Part shown: positions 1 through 8,160 of the stretch, piece after piece
Position numbering within the stretch: the first letter of the stretch is position 1
Layout of the letters: the number at the start of each line of letters is the position of its first letter
NCBI RefSeq assembly: GCF_005937985.2
Contig: NZ_CP042172.1
Location: forward strand, 1,178,001 to 1,242,000
DNA: 64,000 nt
Source of the DNA: Arthrobacter sp. KBS0702
Lineage (GTDB): Bacteria > Actinomycetota > Actinomycetes > Actinomycetales > Micrococcaceae
Direction of reading: 5' to 3'
Position numbers and translations under genes: made by a program
The notes under the pieces: generated by a model
Seen by the model: only the letters and a program-made list of their open reading frames with translations
Told to the model about the DNA's origin: nothing
Database searches by the model: none

Positions 1-2
1 TG

Positions 3-944
3 AACGAGGTAGCCCACGCGATCGGCGGCTTTGAGGGCAACGCCCAGACCCTGCGCCTGCTGACCCGGCTCGAGCCCAAGGTCCTCGCTGCGGACGGCAC
101 GCCAGCAGGCCTCAACCTGACCCGCGCCAGCCTCGACGCCGCCGCGAAATATCCGTGGTCGGCGGACAACGCCCCGGTGATCCATGGCCAGCGCACCAGC
201 AAGTTCGGCGCCTACCAGGATGACCTGCCCATTTTCGACTGGATCCGGGAAGGCGCGCCCGAGCGCCGCTCCTGCCTCGAAGCCCAGGTCATGGACCTCG
301 CTGACGACATCTCCTACTCGGTGCACGACGTCGAGGACGCGATCGTCGCAGGGCACTTCCAGTTGCGCTGGATGGACAACCCGGACCACCGCGCCCGGGT
401 GGTGGGCTACGCCAAGCAGTGGTACCTGCCGCACAACGACCCGGCCGCCATCGATGCCGCCCTCGCGCGGCTGGAGGCGACCAGCGTGTGGGTGCGGGAG
501 GCCGACGGCAGCCGCCGGTCCATGGCGGCCCTGAAGGACATGACCAGCCAGTTGATCGGCCGGTTCTGCCAAAGCGCGCTGGAGACCACCCGGGCTGTCT
601 ACGGTCCGGAGAACCTCACCCGCTACAACGCCGAACTCATCGTCCCGGACGAGACCGTGATGGAGATCGCCGTGATGAAGGGCCTGGCCACCACCTTCGT
701 GATGACCACCGAACACCGGCAGCCGATCTATGAACGCCAGCGCGAGGTCCTGCACGCGCTGGTGACCGCGCTCAACGCCAGCGGCGACCGCCACCTGGAG
801 CCGATGTTCGCCGCCGACTGGCGCGCCGCGGCGGACGACGGCGCCCGGCTGCGCGTTGTCATCGACCAGGTCGCCTCGCTGACGGACGGCTCCGCGCTGG
901 CCATGTACGAACGGCTCGTCGGCAGCCTGCCGTCGCTGTGGTGA
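3..944 (+). CDS. dgt: dGTPase-like deoxynucleotide triphosphohydrolase, 3' part
   Basis: The gene is open at the left edge, and 313 codons of its C-terminal part lie in the window. Members of this HD-superfamily family hydrolyse dNTPs to the deoxynucleoside and triphosphate. The conserved GGFEGNAQTLRLLTRLE segment, typical of bacterial dGTPase-like proteins, is read at about bases 27-78, and the HHGQR-like region appears as IHGQRTSKFG. A later DISYSVHDVEDA stretch (near base 310) carries the second conserved His/Asp motif of the HD fold. The N-terminal HD residues lie outside the window. dnaG follows after 64 bases, the usual dgt-dnaG arrangement in actinobacteria. The family is clear; the true substrate is not proven by sequence. 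Confidence 0.93.
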   Translation, partial: NEVAHAIGGFEGNAQTLRLLTRLEPKVLAADGTPAGLNLTRASLDAAAKYPWSADNAPVIHGQRTSKFGAYQDDLPIFDWIREGAPERRSCLEAQVMDLADDISYSVHDVEDAIVAGHFQLRWMDNPDHRARVVGYAKQWYLPHNDPAAIDAALARLEATSVWVREADGSRRSMAALKDMTSQLIGRFCQSALETTRAVYGPENLTRYNAELIVPDETVMEIAVMKGLATTFVMTTEHRQPIYERQREVLHALVTALNASGDRHLEPMFAADWRAAADDGARLRVVIDQVASLTDGSALAMYERLVGSLPSLW

Positions 945-996
945 CGGCGCTGGTGACGGGTGCCATAGGCCGCCGTCCGGCGTCGTACCCGGGTAC

Positions 997-1002
997 TAGG
1001 AT
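997..1002 (+). promoter_or_regulatory. -10 element (TAGGAT) ahead of dnaG
   Basis: TAGGAT matches the actinobacterial -10 pattern TANNNT and ends six bases before the GTG start of dnaG. A transcript starting about seven bases after it would be leaderless or nearly so. The same bases could instead act as a weak Shine-Dalgarno (AGGATGG). No clear -35 is visible. Confidence 0.4.
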
Positions 1003-1008
1003 GGCTCT

Positions 1009-2952
1009 GTGGCCGGCCTGATCAAACGTGAAGATATCGACGAAGTGCGCCAGCGCACCGACATCAAGGAAGTCGTCGACGGCTATGTGACCCTCAAGGG
1101 CGCCGGGCTGGGGTCCTTCAAGGGCCTCTGCCCCTTCCACGACGAGCGCTCGCCCTCGTTCACCGTGCGCCCCCAGGTGGGCCGCTACCACTGCTTCGGC
1201 TGCGGCGAGGATGGCGACGTCATCTCCTTCGTGCAGAAACTGGACCACACCACCTTCCACGAAGCCGTGGAAAAGCTCGCGGCCCGGATCGGCTACGAAC
1301 TGCGTTACGAGGACGGCGGATCCGGCCCCAACCGCGAGGAAATCGGCCGCCGCCAGCGCCTGCTCGACGCACACAAGATCGCCGACGAATTCTTCCGCGC
1401 CCAGCTCCTGACCCCGGGCGCCACCGAAGGGCGGAACTTCCTCTACGGCCGCGGCTTCGACCGGGCCGCGGCAGAGCAGTTCGGCGTTGGCTACGCCCCG
1501 CAGGGCTGGGACTCGTTGCTCAAGCACCTCCGCGGCCGCGGCTACACCGACCCCGAGCTCAAACTCACCGGCATGTTTTCGGAAGGCGGCCGGGGGATCT
1601 ACGACCGCTTCCGCGGCCGGCTGATCTGGCCGATCCGCGACATCGCCGGCGATACCATCGGCTTCGGCGCCCGCAAACTCTATGAGGACGACCAGGGCCC
1701 CAAATACCTGAACACCCCCGAGACCGCGCTCTACAAGAAGTCCCAGGTCCTCTACGGCATCGACCTCGCCAAGCGGAACATCGCCAAGGAACGCCAGCTG
1801 GTGGTGGTGGAGGGCTATACCGACGTGATGGCCTGCCACCTGGCCGGGGTCACGACGGCGGTGGCCACGTGCGGCACCGCGTTCGGCACCGAGCACATTA
1901 AGATCGCCCGCCGGCTGCTCTCCGACGACGGCAGCGGGGGAGAGGTGATCTTCACCTTCGACGGCGACGCCGCGGGTCAGAAGGCCGCCCTGCGCGCCTT
2001 CGAAGAGGACCAGCGCTTCGTGGCGCAAACCTACGTCGCGGTGGAACCCGGCGGAGCCGACCCCTGCGAGCTGCGCCAGGCCAAGGGCGACTCGGCCGTC
2101 CGGGACCTGATCGGAACCCGCCGCCCGCTGTTCGAATTCGCCATCCGCGCCACCCTGCGTCGGCACAACCTGGACACGGTGGAGGGCAGGATCGCGGCAC
2201 TGCGCGAATCGGCCCCCGTGGTCGCGCAAATCCGGGACGCCGGCATCCGGCCGGCCTATGCCCGGGAGCTCGCCGGCTGGCTGGGAATGCCGGTCGAAGA
2301 AGTCAGCCGCGCGGTCGGCGCCGCAGCCAAACGCCTCGCCCAGGCACCGTCCGGAGGCGCCGGACAAGGCTACAACCAGAACCCCGGCCAGAACCCGGGC
2401 CGCTCCGCCGGACCGGGCCAGGGGTCCGCCCCCGGCGTGGCGCCCCTGCCGGCGTCGCCCGCGCTGCCCGCCTTCAACCGGCCGGACCCGCGTGACCCGG
2501 TGGCCGCGATGGAACGCCAGGCCCTTGAGGTGGTGCTGCAGGAGCCGGCAATCCTCGAAGGGGCCACCTGGCAGCGTTTCGCCGAGGCCCGGTTCTCCAC
2601 CCCGGCCTACCTCGCCATCCACGAAGCGATCCGGGCCACCGGACAGGGTTCCATCGGCGACCCTGCCCGATGGGTCGAGCAGCTGCTGCAGGAGGTCCCG
2701 GAGCCGCTGCGGCCGCTGGTGTCCGAGCTCGCCGTCGTGCCGCTGCCCGCAAGCACCGCCGAGGCTGTCCAGCGCTACTGCCGCGACATTCTGGCGCGGC
2801 TGTTCGAGCTGCAGATCACCCGCGTCAAGGCGGACAAGATGGGCCAGCTGCAGCGCCTGGACGCCGCGGCGGACCCGGAGGAATTCCAGCGGCTGAACCG
2901 TGAGCTGATGGAACTGGAGATGCAGCGGCGCTCGCTCCGGATGGACTCCTGA
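1009..2952 (+). CDS. dnaG: DNA primase
   Basis: This 647-residue protein synthesises RNA primers at the replication fork. The N-terminal CHC2 zinc finger has ligands C41, H44, C62 and C65 (CPFH and CFGC). The catalytic core follows, with the EGYTD Toprim motif near residue 267 and the FDGDAAGQKA motif near 316 that binds metal ions. A Gly/Pro/Gln-rich linker at about 450-490 separates the core from the C-terminal helical DnaB-binding domain. The length is normal for actinobacterial DnaG. The GTG start gives the canonical MAGLIKREDI N-terminus. Two tRNA-Asn genes follow. Confidence 0.98.
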   Translation: MAGLIKREDIDEVRQRTDIKEVVDGYVTLKGAGLGSFKGLCPFHDERSPSFTVRPQVGRYHCFGCGEDGDVISFVQKLDHTTFHEAVEKLAARIGYELRYEDGGSGPNREEIGRRQRLLDAHKIADEFFRAQLLTPGATEGRNFLYGRGFDRAAAEQFGVGYAPQGWDSLLKHLRGRGYTDPELKLTGMFSEGGRGIYDRFRGRLIWPIRDIAGDTIGFGARKLYEDDQGPKYLNTPETALYKKSQVLYGIDLAKRNIAKERQLVVVEGYTDVMACHLAGVTTAVATCGTAFGTEHIKIARRLLSDDGSGGEVIFTFDGDAAGQKAALRAFEEDQRFVAQTYVAVEPGGADPCELRQAKGDSAVRDLIGTRRPLFEFAIRATLRRHNLDTVEGRIAALRESAPVVAQIRDAGIRPAYARELAGWLGMPVEEVSRAVGAAAKRLAQAPSGGAGQGYNQNPGQNPGRSAGPGQGSAPGVAPLPASPALPAFNRPDPRDPVAAMERQALEVVLQEPAILEGATWQRFAEARFSTPAYLAIHEAIRATGQGSIGDPARWVEQLLQEVPEPLRPLVSELAVVPLPASTAEAVQRYCRDILARLFELQITRVKADKMGQLQRLDAAADPEEFQRLNRELMELEMQRRSLRMDS

Positions 2953-3028
2953 GCCTCCCGCGCGGGGTCCAGCCGGAGGCCAATTTCACTTCCCGGCGCG
3001 GTGTTTGCTAGGCTTATAGCCGCTTCAT

Positions 3029-3101
3029 TCCTCCTTAGCTCAATTGGCAGAGCATTCGACTGTTAATCGAAGGGTTGCTGGTTCAAGTCCAGCAGGAGGA
3101 G
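3029..3101 (+). tRNA. tRNA-Asn(GTT), copy 1
   Basis: A complete 73-base cloverleaf can be drawn. The acceptor stem is TCCTCCT/AGGAGGA, the anticodon loop CTGTTAA carries anticodon GTT, and the T arm is GCTGG-TTCAAGT-CCAGC with discriminator G. No CCA is encoded. It is followed six bases later by a strong terminator. Confidence 0.97.
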
Positions 3102-3106
3102 CGCAC

Positions 3107-3142
3107 AGTCCCCGTTCCGGGTCACCGGAACGGGGACTTTTT
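3107..3142 (+). terminator. Rho-independent terminator of tRNA-Asn copy 1
   Basis: A 14-base-pair stem (AGTCCCCGTTCCGG with its complement) closes a four-base loop and is followed by TTTTTG. It directly follows the tRNA, so it should end the tRNA transcript. Confidence 0.9.
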
Positions 3143-3249
3143 GTATACCCGCCGGGGGTATCCGGCGGGGTCACGGCGCGGGTGCGGGGCGGCCCGGGCC
3201 GCCGATTTCCTTAGCGGTAAAACCTTTGCTAATGTCGTACCTGCTTCAT

Positions 3250-3322
3250 TCCTCCTTAGCTCAATTGGCAGAGCATTCGACTGTTAATCGAAGGGTTGCT
3301 GGTTCAAGTCCAGCAGGAGGAG
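3250..3322 (+). tRNA. tRNA-Asn(GTT), copy 2
   Basis: The 73 bases are identical to copy 1, with the same stems, anticodon GTT and discriminator G. It lies 221 bases downstream and has its own terminator. Two identical copies presumably raise tRNA-Asn dosage. Confidence 0.97.
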
Positions 3323-3327
3323 CGCAC

Positions 3328-3369
3328 AGGCCCCGCGGCCGGTAATCTACCGGCCGCGGGGCCTTTTTT
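3328..3369 (+). terminator. Rho-independent terminator of tRNA-Asn copy 2
   Basis: A GC-rich stem of about 17 base pairs (AGGCCCCGCGGCCGGTA with its complement) has a three-base loop and is followed by a run of T. Its sequence differs from the terminator of copy 1. Confidence 0.92.
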
Positions 3370-3413
3370 CTTGCCTGGATGGTGGCGGCGTTTCCCAGTG
3401 CGTGCCTGCCCGC

Positions 3414-3821
3414 CTAGACGAAGAACATCTCGACCTGCAGGAAGCGCTCTGCCTCCGCCACAGCCGCCCGGAACGCCTCATCCTCCGTGGGGGACTGCCG
3501 GGGCTCCCGGGGGTGCCACTCGTGGGCGGAGGAGTGCACACGGGTGAAGCCGCCCCGCGGGGGAGCGTAGAAGATGCCAAAGCGCTGTACCGGCCATTCC
3601 GCGGAGGTCTCAGGGGCTACCAGCAGCGCCGAGTCGTAGGCGGGGTTGTACCACTGGGCGATCGGCCTGCGCCGGTCCTCGGTGAACAGCCCGGCCGCGA
3701 AGAGTGCCGCCGACTGCGGGCTCGTCTGGGAGCACAGCCGCTCCCACCACAGAGGCAGAATGCCGTCGTCGCACCGCTGCCACGTGGCCGGTAGGGGAGG
3801 AGGGTCCTGCCAGTCAGGCAC
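3414..3821 (-). CDS. Conserved-looking hypothetical protein
   Basis: This 135-residue protein is soluble, rich in Trp, Pro and acidic residues, and has no signal peptide or membrane segment. It begins with a GTG codon (MPDWQDPPPLPATW). Trp-rich stretches occur around ILPLWWERLC and HEWHPREP, and the C-terminus is a predicted helix ending in EVEMFFV-type residues. I do not recognise a family. The reading frame is preferred over the overlapping plus-strand frame because its residue composition looks protein-like. It stands alone between the tRNA-Asn pair and the repeat array upstream of it, so context gives no function. Confidence 0.6.
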   Translation of the reverse strand: MPDWQDPPPLPATWQRCDDGILPLWWERLCSQTSPQSAALFAAGLFTEDRRRPIAQWYNPAYDSALLVAPETSAEWPVQRFGIFYAPPRGGFTRVHSSAHEWHPREPRQSPTEDEAFRAAVAEAERFLQVEMFFV

Positions 3822-3889
3822 AGAACAACTTTATCGCCCGCCGTCTGCTGCGAACAGGGCAGCACGGCCCCGCGGTCCGGGTCCCCGCC

Positions 3890-4085
3890 GGACATGCCCC
3901 TCGCTCAAGCCGGCCGATGGACATGCTCCTAGGTGCCCGCCAGCGGCGGACATGCCCTTTGTCTGCGCCGAAGCGTGGACATATGCCCGTTATGTCCATT
4001 CCTGGCTGAGGGGAGTGGGCATGCCCGCCCAGTTGTCTCGACTGGCGAGCATGCCCACCGCCCGCGCCGAGCGTTGGGCGTGTCC
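3890..4085. repeat. 29-base periodic CATG-core motif array
   Basis: Seven 10-base near-palindromes of the form G(G/A)(G/A)CATGC(C/T)C or close variants start at 3890, 3919, 3948, 3977 (with two extra bases), 4017, 4047 and 4076. Most steps are exactly 29 bases (29, 29, 29, 40, 30, 29), with 19-base intervals between motifs. The intervals are only loosely similar to each other. The array fills the gap between the end of the MFS gene and the start of the hypothetical gene. A two-copy version with the same 29-base step recurs at 39191-39229. Confidence 0.75.
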
Positions 4086-4100
4086 CCGAAGGGGCCCGGG

Positions 4101-5324
4101 TCAGTGGATGGACGGCACGGTACGGGGCCGGACCACCAGCCACAGCGCCGCGGCGGCGAGCAGGATGCAGCCGGCCTGGACCGCGCCCATCGGCGTTGCG
4201 GAGCCGAGGCCCAGCCAGCCGACGACGGGGGAGATGATGCCGGCCATCAGGAACGTGGCTGCGCCCAGCAGGGAAGCGGCGGTCCCGGCCTGCGCGCCGT
4301 GCTTGGCCAGTGCCAGCACCTGCACACAGGGGAAGGTGAACCCGGCCCCGAGGATGTAAAGCCAGAGCGGCACCATCACGCCCCACAGCCCGAAGCCGAG
4401 TTGGTCAAAGGCCACGATCAGCGAGGCCATCAGGACCATCCACGTCGTCGAGCAGGCCAGGATCCACTGCGGCGGGACACGTTTGATGAGCCGGGAACTG
4501 GTCTGCACGCCCGCGACGATCCCCAGCGAGTTGATCCCGAACAGCAGGCCGTACTGCTGCGGCGAGAAGCCGTAGACGTTTTGGAACAGGAACGGGGATG
4601 CGGAGAGGTAGGTGAAAAGGCCACCGAAGTTCATCCCTGCCAGCAGCAGCATGCCTACGAAGATCCGGTCCGCGAAGAGGACACCGTAGCGCTGGCGGAC
4701 CGTCAGTCCGGAGGTGCCGCGCAGCTCACGCGGCAGGGTCTCGCGCACCACGAACACGGCCGCGATGATCACGCAGCTCCCGTAGCCGGCCAGGAACCAG
4801 AAGATCCCCGGCCATGGCATCAGCAGCAGCAGCTGGGACCCGATCAGCGGCGCCAGGATCGGGGCCATGCCGTTGACGAGCGCCATCCGGGAGAACATCC
4901 GGACCATCGCGTAGCCGCTGAACAGGTCCCGCACCATCGCCATCGCCACCACGCCTCCGCCGGCCGCGCCGATACCCATGAGCACCCGGAACAAGCCCAG
5001 CGTGCCGATGTCCGTGGACAAGGCGGCGCCGAGTGAGGCCCCGATGTGCACGGCGGTGGCCAGGATCAGCGGAAGGCGCCGTCCGAACTTGTCACTTAGC
5101 GGCCCTACCACCAGCTGGCCCAACGCGAAACCGACCGTAGTGCCGGTCAGAGTCAGCTGCACTGCGGCCTCGCTCACGCCCAGGCTCGCCTCCAGGGCCG
5201 GAAACGCCGGCAGGTAGAGGTCCACCGTGAACGGCCCAAGGGCCGTCAGGGCGCCCAGCATCAGAATGTAGAGGAGCTTGCGGCGGCGGCTGAGGGAATC
5301 CCCGGGATTGCTGCGTGTCTGCAC
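4101..5324 (-). CDS. MFS drug-efflux transporter, Bcr/CflA family
   Basis: This is a membrane protein of about 407 residues with twelve predicted membrane segments. Hallmarks of the Bcr/CflA branch are LGPFTVDLYLPAFP in the first segment and the loop-2/3 motif VGPLSDKFGRRLP, the MFS signature for proton-coupled antiport. The family exports drugs such as bicyclomycin or chloramphenicol, and some members export cysteine or sulfonamides. I chose the GTG at 5324 (reading VQTRSNPGDSL), which has AGGA a few bases upstream. An upstream in-frame start at 5369 would add an unlikely 15-residue leader. The gene is monocistronic as far as can be seen, and the substrate is unknown. Confidence 0.9.
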   Translation of the reverse strand: MQTRSNPGDSLSRRRKLLYILMLGALTALGPFTVDLYLPAFPALEASLGVSEAAVQLTLTGTTVGFALGQLVVGPLSDKFGRRLPLILATAVHIGASLGAALSTDIGTLGLFRVLMGIGAAGGGVVAMAMVRDLFSGYAMVRMFSRMALVNGMAPILAPLIGSQLLLLMPWPGIFWFLAGYGSCVIIAAVFVVRETLPRELRGTSGLTVRQRYGVLFADRIFVGMLLLAGMNFGGLFTYLSASPFLFQNVYGFSPQQYGLLFGINSLGIVAGVQTSSRLIKRVPPQWILACSTTWMVLMASLIVAFDQLGFGLWGVMVPLWLYILGAGFTFPCVQVLALAKHGAQAGTAASLLGAATFLMAGIISPVVGWLGLGSATPMGAVQAGCILLAAAALWLVVRPRTVPSIH

Positions 5325-5525
5325 AGGAGACAATCCTAGGGCCCGCCCGGCCCACCCCGCCGCAGCCACCCCTCAGCACAGCCGGCAGGCACGCCACGAC
5401 CGCCGCGGGCCCGTGCGGGACGCCGCCGGGACCCTGAATGATAGTTTTGACCCTTGGGGATGCGTGAGGCCGCGCAGGCCCGGCAATCCAGCGCAATCGT
5501 AGATGGAACCAGTGAGGCGGCACAG

Positions 5526-6422
5526 ATGAGCGGACGGCACACCGGCAGGACAAACGGAGGGCTGCGCCTTTCCGCGTTGCCCAAGACCCTGAAACTGATC
5601 TTCAAGCTCGCACCGCGGCAGCTCAATGACGAGATTGCCTTCGCCAAGGCCGAACTGAAGCGCAAGGGGATCGAGCTCGGCGTCGCCGCCGCCTTCTTCG
5701 CCGTCGCCCTGATCTTTGTCGCTTTCCTCGTGATCGGGCTCATCGTGGCTGCCATCATGGGCCTGGCCACCATCATGCCGGCCTGGCTCGCTGCCTTGCT
5801 GGTCTGCGCGGCTTTCCTGGTGATTGCCCTGATCGTGGGCCTGATCGGCTACGGCCGGTTCAAGAAAGCCATGCCGCTGATGCCGGAGGAAACGATCCGG
5901 GGCCTCAAGTACGATCTCGGCATCGCGAAGGAAGGCTCCTCGTTCGACGCCGCCGTCCTGGACCCCGAGTCCCCGCAGGCCAAAGCTGCCAAGGCCGCCA
6001 AGGAAGAGGCCGCCGCCAAGGCCAAGGCCGAGAAGGAAGCCAAAAAGGCCGCCGAGCAGCCCGACCTCGGCCCCGCCCCGACCGAGGCCGAGCTGCGCCG
6101 CCGCCTCGACCAGCGGCGCCGCCACCTCACCGGAGTCCGCGACGAACTCGGCGAGGAACTCGACCTCAAGACCCAGGCCCAGGCCCTGCTCGCCGCCACC
6201 GCCCACCGGCTGGAGGAAGGCAAGGACCTTGTGAACGACCGTATCGCCGCCTTCCGCAGCCACGGAGACGCTTCGGCCGCGCCGAAGACCGCCGGCGCGA
6301 CCGGCACGCCGGGCGAATCCGGTGCCGCGGCCGAACTCGGCAAGCGCTGGAAGCCGCTGGCCGCCCTGGCCGCCTCGACGGCCGCCCTCGTCTTCCTGCT
6401 GCGCCGACTGCTCAAGGGCTAG
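5526..6422 (+). CDS. Phage-holin-family membrane protein (holin superfamily III type)
   Basis: This 298-residue protein starts at the ATG at 5526 with GAGGCGG upstream. A longer in-frame start at 5454 lacks a ribosome binding site. After about 40 residues (KLIFKLAPRQLNDEIAFAKA, the typical entry to this family) come two long hydrophobic segments (about residues 48-75 and 80-110). A Lys/Ala/Glu-rich coiled-coil region follows, then a final membrane anchor near the C-terminus (AALAASTAALVFLLRRLL). The family name comes from phage, but such genes are common in actinobacterial chromosomes and do not by themselves indicate a prophage. Function is unknown. It lies 55 bases upstream of the phosphatidyltransferase and may share its transcript. 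Confidence 0.8.
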   Translation: MSGRHTGRTNGGLRLSALPKTLKLIFKLAPRQLNDEIAFAKAELKRKGIELGVAAAFFAVALIFVAFLVIGLIVAAIMGLATIMPAWLAALLVCAAFLVIALIVGLIGYGRFKKAMPLMPEETIRGLKYDLGIAKEGSSFDAAVLDPESPQAKAAKAAKEEAAAKAKAEKEAKKAAEQPDLGPAPTEAELRRRLDQRRRHLTGVRDELGEELDLKTQAQALLAATAHRLEEGKDLVNDRIAAFRSHGDASAAPKTAGATGTPGESGAAAELGKRWKPLAALAASTAALVFLLRRLLKG

Positions 6423-6477
6423 GCAACACCCTGAACTCAAACGATCACCCGTTGCCGGCCGTGGAAAGGGGGAACTG

Positions 6478-7152
6478 ATGAAGTTCATCGGCGCCGGGGC
6501 ACGCCCCGGGCAGCCCCAGACACATCACGACGTCGTTTTCACGGTTCCCAACCTGCTGACCGTGGTCCGTTTCCTGGGTGTCCCGCTCTTCATCTGGCTC
6601 GTCCTGGCCAAGCAGGAGTACGGCACCGCCGCGCTCGTGTTGGCCGTGATGGGCAGCACCGACTGGGTGGACGGCTACATTGCCCGCCGCTTCAACCAGA
6701 TGTCCAACCTGGGCCGCATCATGGATCCCATCGCGGACCGGCTGGCCCTGATTGCGGTCGCGGTCACGCTGGTGATCGCCGGCGTCGTCGAGTGGTGGTA
6801 CCTGACTGCCCTCCTTGTCCCGGACTTGGTGCTGCTCTCCATTTCGCTTTTCTACTTCCACAGCCACCCCGACCTTCCGGTCAGCCGGATCGGCAAGATC
6901 CGTACCGGCCTGCTGCTGCTCGGCACGCCGCTGCTGGTGCTCTCCAAGCTCCCGGTCGCGGGGACCGACGCCTACTTCGTCGCCGCCTGGATCTGCTTGG
7001 GACTGGGCCTGGTCGGGCACTGGATCGCGGCCTACAACTACTTCTGGGCCATCATCCGCAAGGGCCGGGAGCGCAAGGCCGGCGCCACTGCCGCCGGACC
7101 GGCCGCGGCGGACTCCACGGCGCGGAACACCGACGACGGCGGCATCAGCTGA
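6478..7152 (+). CDS. CDP-alcohol phosphatidyltransferase (PgsA-like)
   Basis: This is a 224-residue integral membrane enzyme. The family signature D-x2-DG-x2-AR-x8-G-x3-D-x3-D is present, beginning at D62 (DWVDGYIARR then GRIMDPIAD), and supplies the metal-binding aspartates. Members transfer a phosphatidyl group from CDP-diacylglycerol to an alcohol such as glycerol-3-phosphate, inositol phosphate or another lipid. Five to six membrane segments are visible, and the C-terminal tail is polar. The ATG at 6478 follows a good AAGGGGG ribosome site. Its stop overlaps the next gene by one base, indicating translational coupling. The acceptor alcohol cannot be read from the sequence. Confidence 0.9.
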   Translation: MKFIGAGARPGQPQTHHDVVFTVPNLLTVVRFLGVPLFIWLVLAKQEYGTAALVLAVMGSTDWVDGYIARRFNQMSNLGRIMDPIADRLALIAVAVTLVIAGVVEWWYLTALLVPDLVLLSISLFYFHSHPDLPVSRIGKIRTGLLLLGTPLLVLSKLPVAGTDAYFVAAWICLGLGLVGHWIAAYNYFWAIIRKGRERKAGATAAGPAAADSTARNTDDGGIS

Positions 7153-8057
7153 TGGTCTGGTTCGCAGTGCTGCTGGCGGTGTCGGGCGCCTTCTTCCTGG
7201 CCTTCGGCGCCCAGCGGCAGGGGAGCGCGGTCAAGGCCGATACCGGCGGCCTGGCGCTCAGTTCCCATGGCCTGCTCCGCCTGATCCGGAACCCCCGCTG
7301 GGTCCTGGGCCTGCTGCTGCTGGCCGTCGGGACGGCGATGAACGCCGTCGCCCTCGTCTCTGCCCCCCTCACCGTGGTGCAACCGATCGGCGCGATCGCC
7401 CTGGTCATCACCACCATCATCAACGCCAAGGACCAGGGGCTCAGCATGAACCGGGCCACCGTGGTGGCCATCAGTTCCTGCGTCACCGGCTCGGCCCTCT
7501 TCGTGATCCTCGCCGTGACCGTTACGCAGGAAAACCACCATGTCAGCGGCTCCGACGAACTGACCATCGTGCTGCTGCTCGCCCTGGCCGTGAGCCTTTT
7601 CGGAACGCTGGCGCTGCTCTTCAAACACCGGATGAGCGCCTTCGTCTACATCCTCGGGGCGGGTGTCCTCTTCGGTTTCGTTGCGGTCCTGACCCGCATC
7701 ATCGGCAAGCACCTGCTCGACCCGAACGGGCTGTTCCTGCTTAATGTGCAGTGGTACACGCTCCTGGCGATGGCAGCAGCCGGCGGGTTGGGATCGTGGT
7801 TCGTGCAGAGCGCCTACTCGGGGGGCCCGCCCGACCTCGTGATCGCCGGGCTGACCGTGATCGACCCGATCATCGGCATCGCAATCGGCATCGTGATCCT
7901 GGGCGAACTGCGCCCGGACGTCCACGCCGTGACGGCGATTGCCATGGGCGCGGCCGCTTCCCTTGCTATCGTGGGAGTGATCGCCCTTTCCCGGCACCAC
8001 CCCGAGGTCACCAAGCGCAAGAAGGATGCGCGGAAGGCCGCGGGACGGCCGTCCTAG
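7152..8057 (+). CDS. DMT-superfamily (EamA/NIPA-like) membrane transporter
   Basis: This 301-residue protein has about nine to ten predicted membrane helices in two similar halves, typical of drug/metabolite transporters. The N-terminal GAFFLAFGAQRQGSAVKAD resembles the NIPA-type entry sequence, and the second half contains the GLTVIDPIIGIAIGIVILGE segment found near the end of EamA proteins. It is translationally coupled to the phosphatidyltransferase (ATG overlaps TGA). The substrate is unknown, though the pairing suggests a membrane or lipid-related role. The C-terminus is basic and probably cytoplasmic. Confidence 0.85.
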   Translation: MVWFAVLLAVSGAFFLAFGAQRQGSAVKADTGGLALSSHGLLRLIRNPRWVLGLLLLAVGTAMNAVALVSAPLTVVQPIGAIALVITTIINAKDQGLSMNRATVVAISSCVTGSALFVILAVTVTQENHHVSGSDELTIVLLLALAVSLFGTLALLFKHRMSAFVYILGAGVLFGFVAVLTRIIGKHLLDPNGLFLLNVQWYTLLAMAAAGGLGSWFVQSAYSGGPPDLVIAGLTVIDPIIGIAIGIVILGELRPDVHAVTAIAMGAAASLAIVGVIALSRHHPEVTKRKKDARKAAGRPS

Positions 8058-8160
8058 GGCGGCGCCACAGACTTCAGGCGCAGGCCCGGCGCCTGCGCCC
8101 ACGGCCAGCCGGCCACCACAGGACCCGCTGACCGCACCGTGACCACCAGGAGCTATCCCC

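Larger units (their letters stand above)
3022..3327 (+). repeat. Duplicated tRNA-Asn unit
   Basis: Bases of about 3022-3106 and 3243-3327 are a direct repeat of roughly 85 bases. Each copy contains an identical tRNA-Asn gene plus about seven identical bases upstream (GCTTCAT) and six downstream (CGCACA). The two copies are 221 bases apart, and each has its own terminator. This indicates a local duplication of the tRNA unit, with the intervening DNA diverged. Confidence 0.85.

Noticed and set aside
859..2622. Long minus-strand frame opposite dnaG
   Set aside because: It is antisense to a certain gene, shows low-complexity composition typical of high-GC shadow frames and has no recognised motif.
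3075..3547. Frames reading through the tRNA-Asn genes
   Set aside because: They overlap certain tRNA genes and terminators.
3890..4085. CRISPR array
   Set aside because: The repeated unit is only 10 bases and the intervals 19 bases, far shorter than known repeats and spacers, and no cas genes are near.
5526..6422. Prophage, because of a holin-family protein
   Set aside because: No other phage gene is near, and this family is common as a chromosomal membrane protein in actinobacteria.
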